A DNA stretch of 54,857 nt from positions 1 through 54,857 of the forward strand of contig OMIE01000075.1 of assembly GCA_900299025.1 (NCBI GenBank), in the 5' to 3' direction. A model generated the notes under the pieces. The model worked only from the letters and a program-made list of their open reading frames with translations. It did not search any database and had not been told where the DNA came from. The translations under genes were made by a program, and so were the position numbers. This document shows positions 46,330-54,857 of this stretch, in pieces; the first letter of the stretch is position 1, and each line of letters begins with the position of its first letter. The stretch comes from Burkholderiaceae bacterium. Lineage in GTDB: Bacteria; Pseudomonadota; Gammaproteobacteria; Burkholderiales; Burkholderiaceae_E.

Positions 46330-47220
46330 TCAGTTTCCTTTTTGGAACAGTTCCCTATACCAATGAAATACCGAACTATCGTCAGCATCCCGCCAACCAT
46401 GATCGCAGCTTGCTTGCATTTGCCTGGCGGCGACCTCCCCCATGGGCAGGCTTAAGCCCCGCTCCTGAGCCATCAGGTTTGCAAGCTTGACATCTTTAGT
46501 CAATACATGGGTCTGCGCCGTAATCCCCGATTCCATGCCTAAGGCTCGCGGCATACGATGGCCAAGCATCCAACTCGCTCCCGAACTCTCATTGATTAAG
46601 GCCAGCAAGCTTTGCGGATCAAGCCCAAGTTGCTCGCCAAGTGCTAAAGCCTCAGCACCCCCAACGAGATTGATTGCAGCGAGCAAATTATTCACTAACT
46701 TAGCCCTTGCACCATCACCATAGCGCTCTGAAATCGAGAATAGTTTGTTGCTAAGCTGAGCCAAGACTTCTGCAAGTAGGGTCTGGGTTGTTTGTGGGCC
46801 GGCAATCATCATGCTGATCTGACCGAGCGCAGCGCGTGCGGGACCACCCGAGATCGGTGCATCAAGCGCTAAGGCGCTTTTCTCGACAATGCATTGACAA
46901 GCAAAGCTTGCCTCCTGGGGCGAGACCGTACTGCAAAAAATAACGCGATGGTCAGGACCTATTGCCGCAAGCAAACTGCCTGATGAGCCAGCATAAAGTA
47001 CCTCGCGGACTTGGCTAGCGTTGAGCACGACGACGAGGATCACATCACAACTTGCAGCAAGCGAAGCAGGGGTTGGATGAACCTTAAAGCCTAAGGAGCG
47101 CCCAAGCGCTTCACGCTTGAGATCGATATCGCAAATGTGGATGATATGGCCGCAATCATGCAGCCGTTCGGCCATGGACATGCCCATAAGGCCGGCACCG
47201 ATAAAGCCAATCGATGACAA
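46330..47220 (-). CDS. NAD(P)-dependent beta-hydroxyacid dehydrogenase
   Basis: The 296-residue protein has FIGAGLMGMSMA (6-17), the APISGG loop (121-126) and Lys174 (AKLVNNLL). It is a paralog of the protein at 41650 in the same family. The start appears to be TTG at 47220; no ATG precedes the Rossmann motif. The ribosome-binding site is weak. It ends 29 bp from the convergent ETF-QO gene. It may be a tartronate-semialdehyde or hydroxyisobutyrate-type reductase. The substrate is not evident. Confidence 0.88.
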   Translation of the reverse strand: MSSIGFIGAGLMGMSMAERLHDCGHIIHICDIDLKREALGRSLGFKVHPTPASLAASCDVILVVVLNASQVREVLYAGSSGSLLAAIGPDHRVIFCSTVSPQEASFACQCIVEKSALALDAPISGGPARAALGQISMMIAGPQTTQTLLAEVLAQLSNKLFSISERYGDGARAKLVNNLLAAINLVGGAEALALGEQLGLDPQSLLALINESSGASWMLGHRMPRALGMESGITAQTHVLTKDVKLANLMAQERGLSLPMGEVAARQMQASCDHGWRDADDSSVFHWYRELFQKGN

Positions 47221-47234
47221 GAAGAGAGCCTAGA

Positions 47235-47263
47235 AAACCTTGAGCCAATCCGACTCAAGGTTT
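47235..47263 (-). terminator. Terminator of the RRM-protein gene
   Basis: The arms AAACCTTGAG (47235-47244) and CTCAAGGTTT (47254-47263) are exact 10-bp complements around a 9-nt loop. Read on the minus strand, the stem ends in GGTTTTCT. It lies 16 bp after the RRM gene and 14 bp before the next minus-strand gene, which is where a terminator is needed. Confidence 0.72.
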
Positions 47264-47279
47264 AGAAAGAAGAACGGTA

Positions 47280-47672
47280 TTAACCGCCAAACTGTCTGGG
47301 ACGTCTCGGAGGAGCTCCATCGCCACCACCGCCACCACCCCAGGGCCCGTCACGCCTAGGACCACCTGAGCCACGCGGACCACCAAAACCGCCTCCGCCA
47401 CCACCCGGGCCACGAGGCGGACGACTTTGCTCACGCGCCTCATTCACAACCAGCGCACGACCTTCCATCGATGCGCCGTTGATGGCTTGGATAGCCGATT
47501 GAGCCTGCGAAGCATCGGTCATCGTTACAAAAGCAAAACCACGCGAGCGTCCGGTTTCACGATCAGTCACAATACGTGCCTCGGTGACATCACCGTGAGC
47601 GGAAAACATGCTTGTCAGTTGTTCGTCGGTGGCTCGCCAGGGCAAGTTGCCGACATAAATCTTGGTAGGCAT
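47280..47672 (-). CDS. RRM-domain RNA-binding protein with Gly-rich tail
   Basis: The 130-residue protein is a single RNA recognition motif (about 3-80): RNP2 IYVGNL (5-10) and RNP1 RGFAFVTM (44-51). A tail of about 45 residues rich in Gly, Arg and Pro follows (PRGPGGGGGGFGGPRG and similar). This layout matches the small bacterial Rbp proteins that are often cold-induced and bind RNA. The start ATG 47672 is taken at PTKIYVGNLPW; a longer frame from 47789 is hydrophobic and unlike the family. It stands alone, divergent from lexA with about 270 bp between. Confidence 0.92.
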   Translation of the reverse strand: MPTKIYVGNLPWRATDEQLTSMFSAHGDVTEARIVTDRETGRSRGFAFVTMTDASQAQSAIQAINGASMEGRALVVNEAREQSRPPRGPGGGGGGFGGPRGSGGPRRDGPWGGGGGGDGAPPRRPRQFGG

Positions 47673-47870
47673 CAGAAAAATCCGGAAATATTCAAAAATC
47701 AGCTGAATTTCCGAGCTTCTCCACAAAAGAAGACAGGCCGGGAAAGACAACAACAGTAAAAACGTGGTACGACATTTGCACTCTGCCACAAGCTTTGCGA
47801 TTGCGCACTAGGAAATTGATATTTCAGGGTTATTACCGACTAGCGGCGTTGAGGATCAGCCGAAAGTTAC

Positions 47871-47904
47871 TTGCAAAAACCACAAAGACTGTATAAAAAT
47901 ACAG
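47871..47904 (+). promoter_or_regulatory. LexA box and promoter of lexA-imuA-imuB
   Basis: CTGTATAAAAATACAG (47889-47904) fits the proteobacterial LexA operator CTGT-N8-ACAG with an AT-rich centre, flanked by A and T as in the consensus. TTGCAA (47871-47876) could be the -35 and TATAAA, inside the operator, the -10, though the spacing is short (15 nt; 17 nt to TAAAAA). LexA bound here would block transcription of its own gene and of imuAB until DNA damage. Confidence 0.88.
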
Positions 47905-47943
47905 TTTCTGAATCACTAGCCCCCTTGGTAAAGCCCTAAGAAG

Positions 47944-48609
47944 ATGCGTCAACTCACCAATCGACAGCTCGAAATCCTTGAATTGATTCGCCGGCATATA
48001 GCCCAGACCGGTTTTCCGCCCACCCGCGCAGAGATAGCAAAGGCACTGGGGTTCCGCTCACCCAATGCAGCGGAAGAACACCTAAAAGCTATGGCTCGAA
48101 AGGGTGTTTTAGAAATTGTATCTGGAGCATCTCGGGGCATCCGGATTAATGATTCTGCTCTTCCCCAACATGCAACATCGACTTATGAAGCAAGAGAATC
48201 CGCTCCCGGTCATTGGCTCAGCCTGCCTTTGATTGGCCGTGTTGCTGCTGGCAACCCTATCCTGGCCCAAGAACATGTCGAAACGCATTTCCGTTTCGAC
48301 AAGCACTTATTCACACAAATGCCAGACTATTTGCTGCGAGTACGCGGCATGAGCATGCGCGATGCAGGCATTCTTGATGGTGACTTAATCGCTGTCAAAC
48401 GAACTCAGCAAGCTCGGCAAGGCCAAATTGTGGTTGCCCGTCTCCACGACGAAGTCACAGTCAAGCGCTTTGAGCAAGACCGGGGTCAAATCAAGCTTTG
48501 GCCTGCACACCCCGAATATCAGGTCATTGTTATTGAAGCCAATCATGAAGGCTTTGCGCTGGAAGGTATTGCGGTCGGTTTAATCCGGGACAAACAATTC
48601 CTTGGTTAA
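47944..48609 (+). CDS. lexA: SOS repressor LexA
   Basis: LexA represses DNA-damage genes and is destroyed by RecA-stimulated self-cleavage. The 221-residue protein has the N-terminal winged helix ([20 protein letters not shown] onward, to about 68), the cleavage site Ala102-Gly103 (GRVAAGNP), and the S24 catalytic pair Ser137 (RGMSMRDAG) and Lys152 (AVKRTQ). All are intact. The ATG follows the LexA box by 39 bp, so it is autoregulated. imuA follows 2 bp later. Confidence 0.97.
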   Translation: MRQLTNRQLEILELIRRHIAQTGFPPTRAEIAKALGFRSPNAAEEHLKAMARKGVLEIVSGASRGIRINDSALPQHATSTYEARESAPGHWLSLPLIGRVAAGNPILAQEHVETHFRFDKHLFTQMPDYLLRVRGMSMRDAGILDGDLIAVKRTQQARQGQIVVARLHDEVTVKRFEQDRGQIKLWPAHPEYQVIVIEANHEGFALEGIAVGLIRDKQFLG

Positions 48610-48611
48610 GC

Positions 48612-49259
48612 ATGAAAAAGAGGCAGGACTTACTTAGCTTATCCTCCGAGCTCTGGTGGGCTGACGGCTGGCCTCAAAGTGCTACCCAAAAGACAATAGG
48701 TTCAGGTTTTGAAGCACTCGATCAAGAACTGCCAGCAGGTGGATGGCCTTGCGGCGCGCTCTCCGAATTATTAAGTAAACAGATCGGTATCGGCGAGCTG
48801 CGCTTATTAATACCAGTCATGCGTCAACTCACTTTACAACAAAAGACCGTCATGCTGATGAACCCACCGATGCTTCCCTACGGCCCTGCACTAGCCAGCC
48901 ACGGTGTTGATATGAACTATCTCATTTTGCTCAAAGCAAGCGATGTTTTCGATCGGTTATGGGCTATAGAACAGTGCCTACGTAGTAATAGTTTGGGCTG
49001 TATCCTAGCTTGGCTACCCCATACCGACCTGCGCCCTACTGTATTCAGGCGGCTACAGCTCGCAGCACAACAATTCGAAGGACCAAGTTTTGTCTTTCGT
49101 CCGATGCAGGTGCACACACAAGCCTGCGCAGCAGCTCTTCGTGTATTGCTACTACCAAGACCCCAACAACGCCTTGGTTTGCGTATTCTTAAGCGACGAG
49201 GCCCAATGCATAGCGAGGTCTTAGAAATTGAATTACCAACTTCATGTCCAAGCTTTTAA
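48612..49259 (+). CDS. imuA: ImuA, SOS mutagenesis accessory protein
   Basis: ImuA is a RecA-like (SulA-related) protein that acts with ImuB and the error-prone polymerase DnaE2 in damage-induced mutagenesis. The 215-residue protein has GSGFEALDQELPAGGWPCGAL near residue 30, as in the RecA/SulA fold, and the hydrophobic strands LLIPVMRQL and CILAWLP. A functional P-loop is not apparent. It overlaps imuB by 16 nt and directly follows lexA. The dnaE2 gene usually found in such cassettes is not in this window. Confidence 0.85.
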   Translation: MKKRQDLLSLSSELWWADGWPQSATQKTIGSGFEALDQELPAGGWPCGALSELLSKQIGIGELRLLIPVMRQLTLQQKTVMLMNPPMLPYGPALASHGVDMNYLILLKASDVFDRLWAIEQCLRSNSLGCILAWLPHTDLRPTVFRRLQLAAQQFEGPSFVFRPMQVHTQACAAALRVLLLPRPQQRLGLRILKRRGPMHSEVLEIELPTSCPSF

Positions 49260-50878
49260 CAGACAACTTGTGGGTTTGTTTTTATATCGACAAGCTCGCA
49301 TTGTTGATCGCTCAACAAAACCCAAGCCTTGTTATTAGGGAAAACCTAAGCCTTTGTCCTCGGGAAAGCAAAGCTGAGCGCCCACAGGCTGCACTGGCCA
49401 TTCATGAGCACGGTCTGGTCTATCAAGCCAATCAACAGGCCCTTGATGCGGGGGTAAGCCCAGGGCTTGGCAAAGCGAGTGCGCTAAGCCGTTGCCCACA
49501 ACTGTTATGGTTGCCTCGTGACCTGAACGCTGAGACACAGTACCTGCAAGAGCAGTGCTGGTGGCTCTCACGCTTTACCCCTAATCTGTGCATAGAAGAT
49601 GGTTTTTTACTAGCTGAAGTCAGCCGAAGCTTAAAACTATTTGGAGGGCTTGAAGCTTTGGTCGAGCAAATGTTAGAAGGATTTTCTCAGGTTCAACGGT
49701 CATTGAAGCTTGCCATCGCCCCGACAGCCCGTGCTGCAATATGGTTAAGCAAATGGCAAGCAAATCGAAATTCCAATCAAGTAAAAAAATCGACTGTATT
49801 TCAAGATATAACAATTATTTTAGACTCATCACAGTTGCGTCAGGCCCTTGAGGGCATTGATATCAATTGCCTATCAACACATACCGAAACCGCACAGCAA
49901 TCTCAGCAGCTTCACATGATGCGCGAGGACTTAGGGCTATTCAAGCTAAAGTCACTCTGGGATTTGCCACGCAAGAGCCTAAGACAGCGGCTTGGCGCCA
50001 GGGCTTTACTTGCGATGGACCAGGCGCTAGGGCTCGAAGCCGACCCTCGAATATGGCTCCAAATCCCCGAGAACCTCCGCCTTTATCGAGAACTATCATT
50101 TTGGGCAGAAGAAAGCAGCCATTTATTCAAATTAGGACAAGTCATGATCGAACAGGCTTGCGCTCAACTCAAAGCGCGCAGGCTTGGCTTAATGACTATA
50201 AGTTTTGAACTTCACCACCGTGATCGCGGACCTGTAAGTGTAATCAAGCTAGGTACTCAAACCCTATGCGATCAATCAAAACGCTGGTCAGGCTTATGGG
50301 AAGAGCATATAGCAAAAACTGTCTTACGTGACCCTGTTGTCGGCATCAGCCTTTGCGGTGGAGCGACTCAAAACATGCCGCTTGCTTCAGAGCGTTTGTT
50401 TCCAGGGCCCAATGTGATCCGTCAAACTCAGACAGCCTTATTTGAGCGTTTGCAAGCGCGCTTGGGTCGAAGCAGCATGTTCAGGATGCTAACGATCGCT
50501 GAACATCGCCCTGAAATGGCACAAAGGCTTTGCGAACTGAATTGTCAAGCAGACTATAACGATCATAAGCTTAACAGCGCTAAGTTGGTTTCCGTAACGA
50601 TCGATCAACCATCGATGGGCCTACCGAGACCCTTATGGTTTTTTGAAGAACCTATACCGCTTATCGAACGCTCCAAGCGCCCTTACTGGCATGGGCCTCT
50701 AGCACTTGTTGCCGGTCCTGAGCGTATAGAAACAGCCTGGTGGGAAGGACAGTGGTTTGCGCGTGATTACTTTATTGCATCGGACCAACACCATGTCTTG
50801 TATTGGATTTATCGTAACCGTCAGCACGATCCAGCATCGACTTCACTTCAATGGTTTATCCAAGGCTGCTTCGGCTAA
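49244..50878 (+). CDS. imuB: ImuB, inactive Y-family polymerase homolog
   Basis: ImuB resembles Y-family DNA polymerases but lacks catalytic acidic residues. It links the clamp to DnaE2 during mutagenic repair. In the 544-residue protein the N-terminal strand is VCFYIDKLALLIA instead of the polymerase D-x-D-x-FYA. Family blocks include AEVSRSLKLFGGLEALVEQ and the thumb-like GLFKLKSLWDLPRKSLRQRLG. The C-terminal part ends in WFARDYFIASDQHHVLYWIY, as in other ImuB proteins. A typical beta-clamp motif was not identified with confidence. Last gene of the LexA-controlled operon. Confidence 0.88.
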   Translation: MSKLLTDNLWVCFYIDKLALLIAQQNPSLVIRENLSLCPRESKAERPQAALAIHEHGLVYQANQQALDAGVSPGLGKASALSRCPQLLWLPRDLNAETQYLQEQCWWLSRFTPNLCIEDGFLLAEVSRSLKLFGGLEALVEQMLEGFSQVQRSLKLAIAPTARAAIWLSKWQANRNSNQVKKSTVFQDITIILDSSQLRQALEGIDINCLSTHTETAQQSQQLHMMREDLGLFKLKSLWDLPRKSLRQRLGARALLAMDQALGLEADPRIWLQIPENLRLYRELSFWAEESSHLFKLGQVMIEQACAQLKARRLGLMTISFELHHRDRGPVSVIKLGTQTLCDQSKRWSGLWEEHIAKTVLRDPVVGISLCGGATQNMPLASERLFPGPNVIRQTQTALFERLQARLGRSSMFRMLTIAEHRPEMAQRLCELNCQADYNDHKLNSAKLVSVTIDQPSMGLPRPLWFFEEPIPLIERSKRPYWHGPLALVAGPERIETAWWEGQWFARDYFIASDQHHVLYWIYRNRQHDPASTSLQWFIQGCFG

Positions 50879-50906
50879 GATCACAAGCGCTTAGGGGAAT
50901 ATCGCT

Positions 50907-52412
50907 ATGAACCACCGAAACGCTTATCTGCTTGCCATTGACCAAGGTACTACAAGCTCACGAAGCCTCATTTTCAATGAGCTTGGGCAGATTGTTTCGA
51001 TGGCGCAAAAGCCCTTTCGCCAGTTCTATCCCGAGCCCGGCTGGGTCGAGCACGACCCAATGGAGATCTGGGAAACCCAACTGTCCTGTGTCCATAGTGC
51101 TATCGCACAAGCTGGCCTGCAACATCATCAAATCCAAGCCATGGGTATCACCAACCAGCGCGAAACCTTCTTGCTTTGGGAACGTGCAAGTGGTCGACCT
51201 GTTCATCGAGCCATTGTCTGGCAGGATCGGCGCAGCAGCGCGCTTTGTCAGCAATGGCGCGAACAAGGGCAGGAATCAATGATTCAGGAGCTTACCGGCT
51301 TATTACTCGACCCCTACTTTTCAGGTACCAAACTAGCCTGGGTGCTTAAAGACAAGCCCGAACTGCGTCGGCGAGCAGTCAAGGGTGAGTTGTGTTTTGG
51401 AACGATGGATTCCTGGCTAATTTGGCAACTCACCGACAAAGCTGAGCACGTGATTGATCGAAGCAATGCAAGCCGCACCTTGATGATGAATCTTTCAACA
51501 GGCCAATGGGATCAAGCAATGCTCGAGCTGCTCGATATACCGGAAGCCGTGTTGCCGCGCATTATTGATAGCGTTCTAGCTCCTGATGAGCTAAGTCCAA
51601 GCATACTAGGCATTCCAATCACTGGCATTGCAGGCGACCAACAAGCCGCCCTTTTTGGTCAGGCAGCCATAAGCCCAGGGATGGCAAAAAATACTTATGG
51701 GACAGGATGCTTCATGTTGATGCAAGTCGGTTCAAGGATTCGACGATCTCATCACCGATTGCTCAGTACTTGCGCTTGGTCTCACAACACATCGGATGGT
51801 CGCATGACCATGGACTATGCCCTTGAGGGAAGTGTGTTTGTTGCTGGAGCTGCCCTGCAATGGCTGCGCGACGAACTCGGACTGATCAAGCACGCTCAAG
51901 AGAGTGAGGCACTTGCTGCATCAGTAAACGATACCGGTGGGTGCTATCTGGTACCTGCCTTTACAGGACTTGGCGCACCGCATTGGGATGCAGAGGCAAG
52001 AGGCGTGATATCGGGGATTACACGGGGGACAAACCGCGCGCATCTCGTCCGCGCCGCACTCGAGTCGATCGCTTTTCAAAGCGCTGAAGTGCTACTTGCG
52101 ATGAATGCCGATGCTGCTGAACCGCTTCGCGAACTACGGGTCGATGGTGGAGCTAGCGCAAATAACTGGTTAATGCAATTCCAAGCAGATATCTTAGGCG
52201 TGGGTGTTGATCGACCGAAAATTTTAGAAAGTACAGCGCTTGGTGTCGCACAACTGGCGGGACTTGGTTGTGGTGTTTTTGATAGCGTTCAATCTTGCAC
52301 AACCATGCGACAAAGCGAGCGGCTCTTTATGCCTAAGATGTCGCGCGACGAAGCCGAAAGCAAAATGAGTGCCTGGCTCAGCGCGGTGGACCGCTCAAAG
52401 TCAACGCGATAA
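50907..52412 (+). CDS. glpK: Glycerol kinase
   Basis: GlpK phosphorylates glycerol to glycerol 3-phosphate with ATP. The 501-residue FGGY-family protein has DQGTTSSRSLIF (near residue 11), GITNQRETFLLWE, the GDQQAALFGQ block, GTGCFMLMQVG and the DGGASANNWLMQFQAD C-terminal motif. Length is normal. AGGGG precedes the ATG. It lies 28 bp after imuB on the same strand, so SOS read-through is possible, though it probably has its own promoter. It is convergent with the ugp genes, which supply glycerol 3-phosphate from outside. Confidence 0.97.
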   Translation: MNHRNAYLLAIDQGTTSSRSLIFNELGQIVSMAQKPFRQFYPEPGWVEHDPMEIWETQLSCVHSAIAQAGLQHHQIQAMGITNQRETFLLWERASGRPVHRAIVWQDRRSSALCQQWREQGQESMIQELTGLLLDPYFSGTKLAWVLKDKPELRRRAVKGELCFGTMDSWLIWQLTDKAEHVIDRSNASRTLMMNLSTGQWDQAMLELLDIPEAVLPRIIDSVLAPDELSPSILGIPITGIAGDQQAALFGQAAISPGMAKNTYGTGCFMLMQVGSRIRRSHHRLLSTCAWSHNTSDGRMTMDYALEGSVFVAGAALQWLRDELGLIKHAQESEALAASVNDTGGCYLVPAFTGLGAPHWDAEARGVISGITRGTNRAHLVRAALESIAFQSAEVLLAMNADAAEPLRELRVDGGASANNWLMQFQADILGVGVDRPKILESTALGVAQLAGLGCGVFDSVQSCTTMRQSERLFMPKMSRDEAESKMSAWLSAVDRSKSTR

Positions 52413-52485
52413 GAAGCATAGGATGGTCTCTCTTTAGTACATGCCCAACTGGCGGCCGGCATAGTCATTGCACGGGCTGCCGTTT

Positions 52486-53220
52486 TCAGGGCTTGAGCCT
52501 GTCCACTGCATCGGTGATGACCGAGTCGACCCCCCAAGCTAGCAATTGCTGCGCCCTATCGACATCGTTGACCGTATAAACTAAGACCCTGAGTCCCGCT
52601 GCATGAGCATCGCGGATAAGGGCTGCATTCACTACGCGCTCATTCCAATCCACAGCGACACAGTCCAGACGCTTACATCGCGCTAACCAATCCGGAAATA
52701 AGCGATCCATCAGCAATGCCCTTGGCAATTGAGGCGCAGCAATCCGAGCTGCGTGCAAAGCGGGCTCTGAAAACGATGAAAGCAGTAAATCGACTTTCTG
52801 ATTGGCCCACAAACTTGCGCAAGCCCGTGCAATCAATCCACCGCTATGGGTTTCAAGCCCGGGTGACGGCTTAATCTCAACATTGGCCAACATAGCCCGC
52901 GCTTGCAAGTAGGACAGTACCTGATCAAGGCTAGGGATCGCTTCGCCTACAAAAGCCTGCGAATGCCAAGCACCAGCATCGAGTTTCACCAACTGTGCCC
53001 AAACTAGCTGACGAAGCGGACCCGAACCATTCGTCGTCCGGTCAACGCTCGCATCGTGCATTAACACCGGCAGATCATCTGCAGATAATTTCACATCAAA
53101 CTCAACCATCCGCTGCCCGAACTCAAAGCCCAGCTTCATCGCGGCGAGTGTATTTTCTGGCGCAAGCTTGCCAGCGCCACGATGGGCAATGATCTTAGGG
53201 TAAGGCCAATCGATCAACAT
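52486..53220 (-). CDS. ugpQ: Glycerophosphodiester phosphodiesterase
   Basis: The enzyme hydrolyses glycerophosphodiesters such as glycerophosphocholine to glycerol 3-phosphate and an alcohol. The 244-residue GDPD protein shows HRGAGKLAPENTLAA (11-25), VEFDVKLSADDLPVLMHD and the WNERV/VYTVND segments of the TIM barrel. No signal peptide is present, so it acts in the cytoplasm, as UgpQ does. It follows ugpE by 3 bp. No clear terminator is seen in the 73 bp between it and glpK. Confidence 0.95.
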   Translation of the reverse strand: MLIDWPYPKIIAHRGAGKLAPENTLAAMKLGFEFGQRMVEFDVKLSADDLPVLMHDASVDRTTNGSGPLRQLVWAQLVKLDAGAWHSQAFVGEAIPSLDQVLSYLQARAMLANVEIKPSPGLETHSGGLIARACASLWANQKVDLLLSSFSEPALHAARIAAPQLPRALLMDRLFPDWLARCKRLDCVAVDWNERVVNAALIRDAHAAGLRVLVYTVNDVDRAQQLLAWGVDSVITDAVDRLKP

Positions 53221-53223
53221 GTT

Positions 53224-54069
53224 TTATTTATCCGAATCCACTAAACCCTTTACAAACCAGCGCTGCATGCCTACGACCACAAGCACGGGGGGCAACATCG
53301 CCAAGAGTGCTGTGACCATGACCAAATGCCACTCGGTCACCGCATCGTTGCCAGCAAGCATCCGCTTAATACCCACAACCACGGTGTACATCGACTCGTC
53401 AGTGGTCGTTAACAAGGGCCACAAATACTGATTCCACCCATAAGTGAAGGTGATAACAAATAGTGCTGCGATATTGGTGCGTGACAAAGGAAGTAAAACA
53501 TCAAAGAAAAAGCGCATCGGCGATGCACCATCGATCCTCGCCGCATCAACCAATGAGGGCGGAATCGTCATAAAAAATTGTCTAAATAAGAAGGTGGCTG
53601 TTGCCGATGCGATCAACGGCAGTGTTAAGCCTGTATAGGTATTGATTAAATTGAGACTAGCCATCACCTCATAGGTAGGCATGATTCTCACCTCGACCGG
53701 TAGCATTAAGGTGATAAAAATCAACCAAAAAGCCAAAGTCCTTCCTGGAAAGCGAAAAAACACAAAGGCATAAGCCGATAACAGCGAGATTACAATCTTG
53801 CCAACTGCGATGACCAGGGCAACAACAAAGGTGTTGAAAACCATACGGCCGACGGGTGCTGCGCTATTGCCCGCACCCGAATCAAGAACTGTATGGAGGT
53901 TGTTGAAAAACTCAGCACCAATGCCCATCGACATCGGTACATCGCGTACTTGCTCAATCGACTGGGTGGCGGCAGCAATCGCAACCCATACCGGAAAGCC
54001 AATGATGACGACACCAAGGATTAGGACCCCGTAGGTGAGCCACGGCATCCAGCGAGGTTCACCGATCAT
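53224..54069 (-). CDS. ugpE: sn-glycerol-3-phosphate ABC transporter permease UgpE
   Basis: The 281-residue inner-membrane permease has six membrane helices and the EAA loop ARIDGASPMRFFFDVLLP, which contacts the ATPase UgpC. An extended first periplasmic loop (about 35-70) includes VRDVPMSMG. UgpA and UgpE form the channel of the MalFG type that imports glycerol 3-phosphate or glycerophosphodiesters. Start ATG 54069, 9 bp after the ugpA stop. Assignment as UgpE rather than another sugar permease rests on family pattern and the ugpQ and glpK context. Confidence 0.93.
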   Translation of the reverse strand: MIGEPRWMPWLTYGVLILGVVIIGFPVWVAIAAATQSIEQVRDVPMSMGIGAEFFNNLHTVLDSGAGNSAAPVGRMVFNTFVVALVIAVGKIVISLLSAYAFVFFRFPGRTLAFWLIFITLMLPVEVRIMPTYEVMASLNLINTYTGLTLPLIASATATFLFRQFFMTIPPSLVDAARIDGASPMRFFFDVLLPLSRTNIAALFVITFTYGWNQYLWPLLTTTDESMYTVVVGIKRMLAGNDAVTEWHLVMVTALLAMLPPVLVVVGMQRWFVKGLVDSDK

Positions 54070-54078
54070 GAGGAGCTG

Positions 54079-54857
54079 TCAGCCATAGTGAACCCGCCTC
54101 TCAATGAATCGAAACTGAACAACGGTGAGGAGCACCACCAAAATCATAAGAATCACAGACTGGGCCGAAGAGCTACCGAGATCGAGCGACTTGAATCCAT
54201 CGTGATATACCTTATAAACAAGAATGCTTGTCGATGTTCCAGGACCGCCACCTGTTGACGCATCGATAATGCCAAAGGTATCGAAAAAAGCGTAAACCAC
54301 ATTCACGACCAGCAAAAAGAAGGCCGTTGGCGAAAGCAGGGGTAAGGTAACGTAAAAAAAGGTTTTAAAAGGGCCTGCCCCATCGATCGCTGAAGCTTCA
54401 AACATACTCCTTGGAATGGCCTGCAAGCCAGCGAGGAAAAAAATAAAGTTATAGGAAATTTGCTTCCAAACTGCCGTCATTACAATCAGTGCCATCGCAT
54501 GGTTGGCATTAACAAGATAATTCCATGCCAAACCTTGTTTGATCAACCAGTGTGCGACAACGCCAACGCTCGGCGCAAACAGAAAGCTCCATAAGACCGC
54601 AGCAACTGCGGCCGATACAGCATAGGGAATGATTAGCATCGTACGAAAGACGTAGCGAGCCTTGATCGCACGGTCAGCAAACCACGCAAGAACCAGGCTA
54701 ACCGACAAGCCAATACTTGTTACGAGCACTGAAAAAACAATGGTGATACCGAAGGAATCAGCGTAATCCGAATCAGCGAATAATCGCTCAAAGTTTTCGA
54801 GACCAACAAACTCGGCGCTCTGGCCAAAGGCATCTTCAAGAAAAAATGAGCCGAATA
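54079..54857 (-). CDS. ugpA: sn-glycerol-3-phosphate ABC transporter permease UgpA (partial)
   Basis: The frame is open to the right edge of the window; about 258 residues are visible and the N-terminus lies outside. The visible start reads FGSFFLEDAFGQSAEFVGLENFERLF, the periplasmic loop typical of UgpA. Membrane helices and the EAA loop (EASAIDGAGPFKTFFYVTLP) follow. The GTG at 54729 is therefore internal, not the start. UgpA pairs with UgpE. ugpB and ugpC are expected beyond or elsewhere. Confidence 0.93.
   Translation of the reverse strand, partial: FGSFFLEDAFGQSAEFVGLENFERLFADSDYADSFGITIVFSVLVTSIGLSVSLVLAWFADRAIKARYVFRTMLIIPYAVSAAVAAVLWSFLFAPSVGVVAHWLIKQGLAWNYLVNANHAMALIVMTAVWKQISYNFIFFLAGLQAIPRSMFEASAIDGAGPFKTFFYVTLPLLSPTAFFLLVVNVVYAFFDTFGIIDASTGGGPGTSTSILVYKVYHDGFKSLDLGSSSAQSVILMILVVLLTVVQFRFIERRVHYG

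Overview
This window looks like a chromosomal segment of a betaproteobacterium, most likely of the order Burkholderiales and close to Alcaligenaceae-type organisms. The evidence is gene content and order: cysS, HhH glycosylase, accA, tilS, lysC and tRNA-Ser in one block; dapA-bamC; trpS with a site-2 protease, a Sua5-family gene and a PHP gene; pyrG-kdsA-eno-ftsB; a Bug-type (TctC) solute receptor; CaiB transferases; and a lexA-imuA-imuB SOS operon. The species cannot be named from sequence alone. Several genes seem to use TTG starts, some with a clear Shine-Dalgarno sequence.

Layout. Positions 1-1056 hold a LysR regulator. Positions 1316-2952 are an accessory patch beside tRNA-Ser(GCU): a ccdAB toxin-antitoxin pair, a scrap resembling a phage terminase N-terminus, a vapBC pair with its own operator, and an imperfect copy of the tRNA 3' end. 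It reads as a decayed integrated element. Positions 2953-13316 are mostly housekeeping: lysC, tilS, accA, DNA glycosylase, cysS, a TPR protein, a periplasmic cyclophilin, lpxH, cysE, trmJ and suhB.

Positions 13333-20702 are a catabolic block: a dienoyl-CoA-reductase-like SDR, a CaiB CoA transferase, a Bug receptor, a crotonase-fold protein without the usual glutamates, a maleylacetate-reductase-like dehydrogenase, and two adjacent acyl-CoA dehydrogenases of the kind that can form heteromers. Positions 20934-41153 return to core functions: mutS, an SlyD-type isomerase, a ribosomal oxygenase-like cupin, a tiny lipoprotein with a structured leader, an MBL protein, bamC, dapA, a methyltransferase, trpS, an S2P protease, a Sua5/YciO protein, a PHP phosphoesterase, an alpha/beta hydrolase, an acyl-CoA synthetase, a gamma carbonic anhydrase, hslO, ftsB, eno, kdsA and pyrG.

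Positions 41262-47220 form a second catabolic block: a carboxymuconolactone-decarboxylase-fold protein, two beta-hydroxyacid dehydrogenases, a lactonase-like MBL enzyme, a NIPSNAP protein, an SDR and ETF-ubiquinone oxidoreductase. The last could pass electrons from the acyl-CoA dehydrogenases to the quinone pool. Positions 47280-50878 hold an RRM protein and the SOS mutagenesis operon behind a near-perfect LexA box. Positions 50907-54857 hold glycerol kinase and part of a ugp operon (ugpQ, ugpE and a ugpA cut by the window edge), a glycerol-phosphate acquisition module.

The least explained parts are the two catabolic blocks, whose substrates are unknown, the overlapping hairpins before the small lipoprotein gene, and a perfect 9-bp hairpin across the eno stop codon just before ftsB. 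No CRISPR array, rRNA, or intact insertion sequence or prophage was found.
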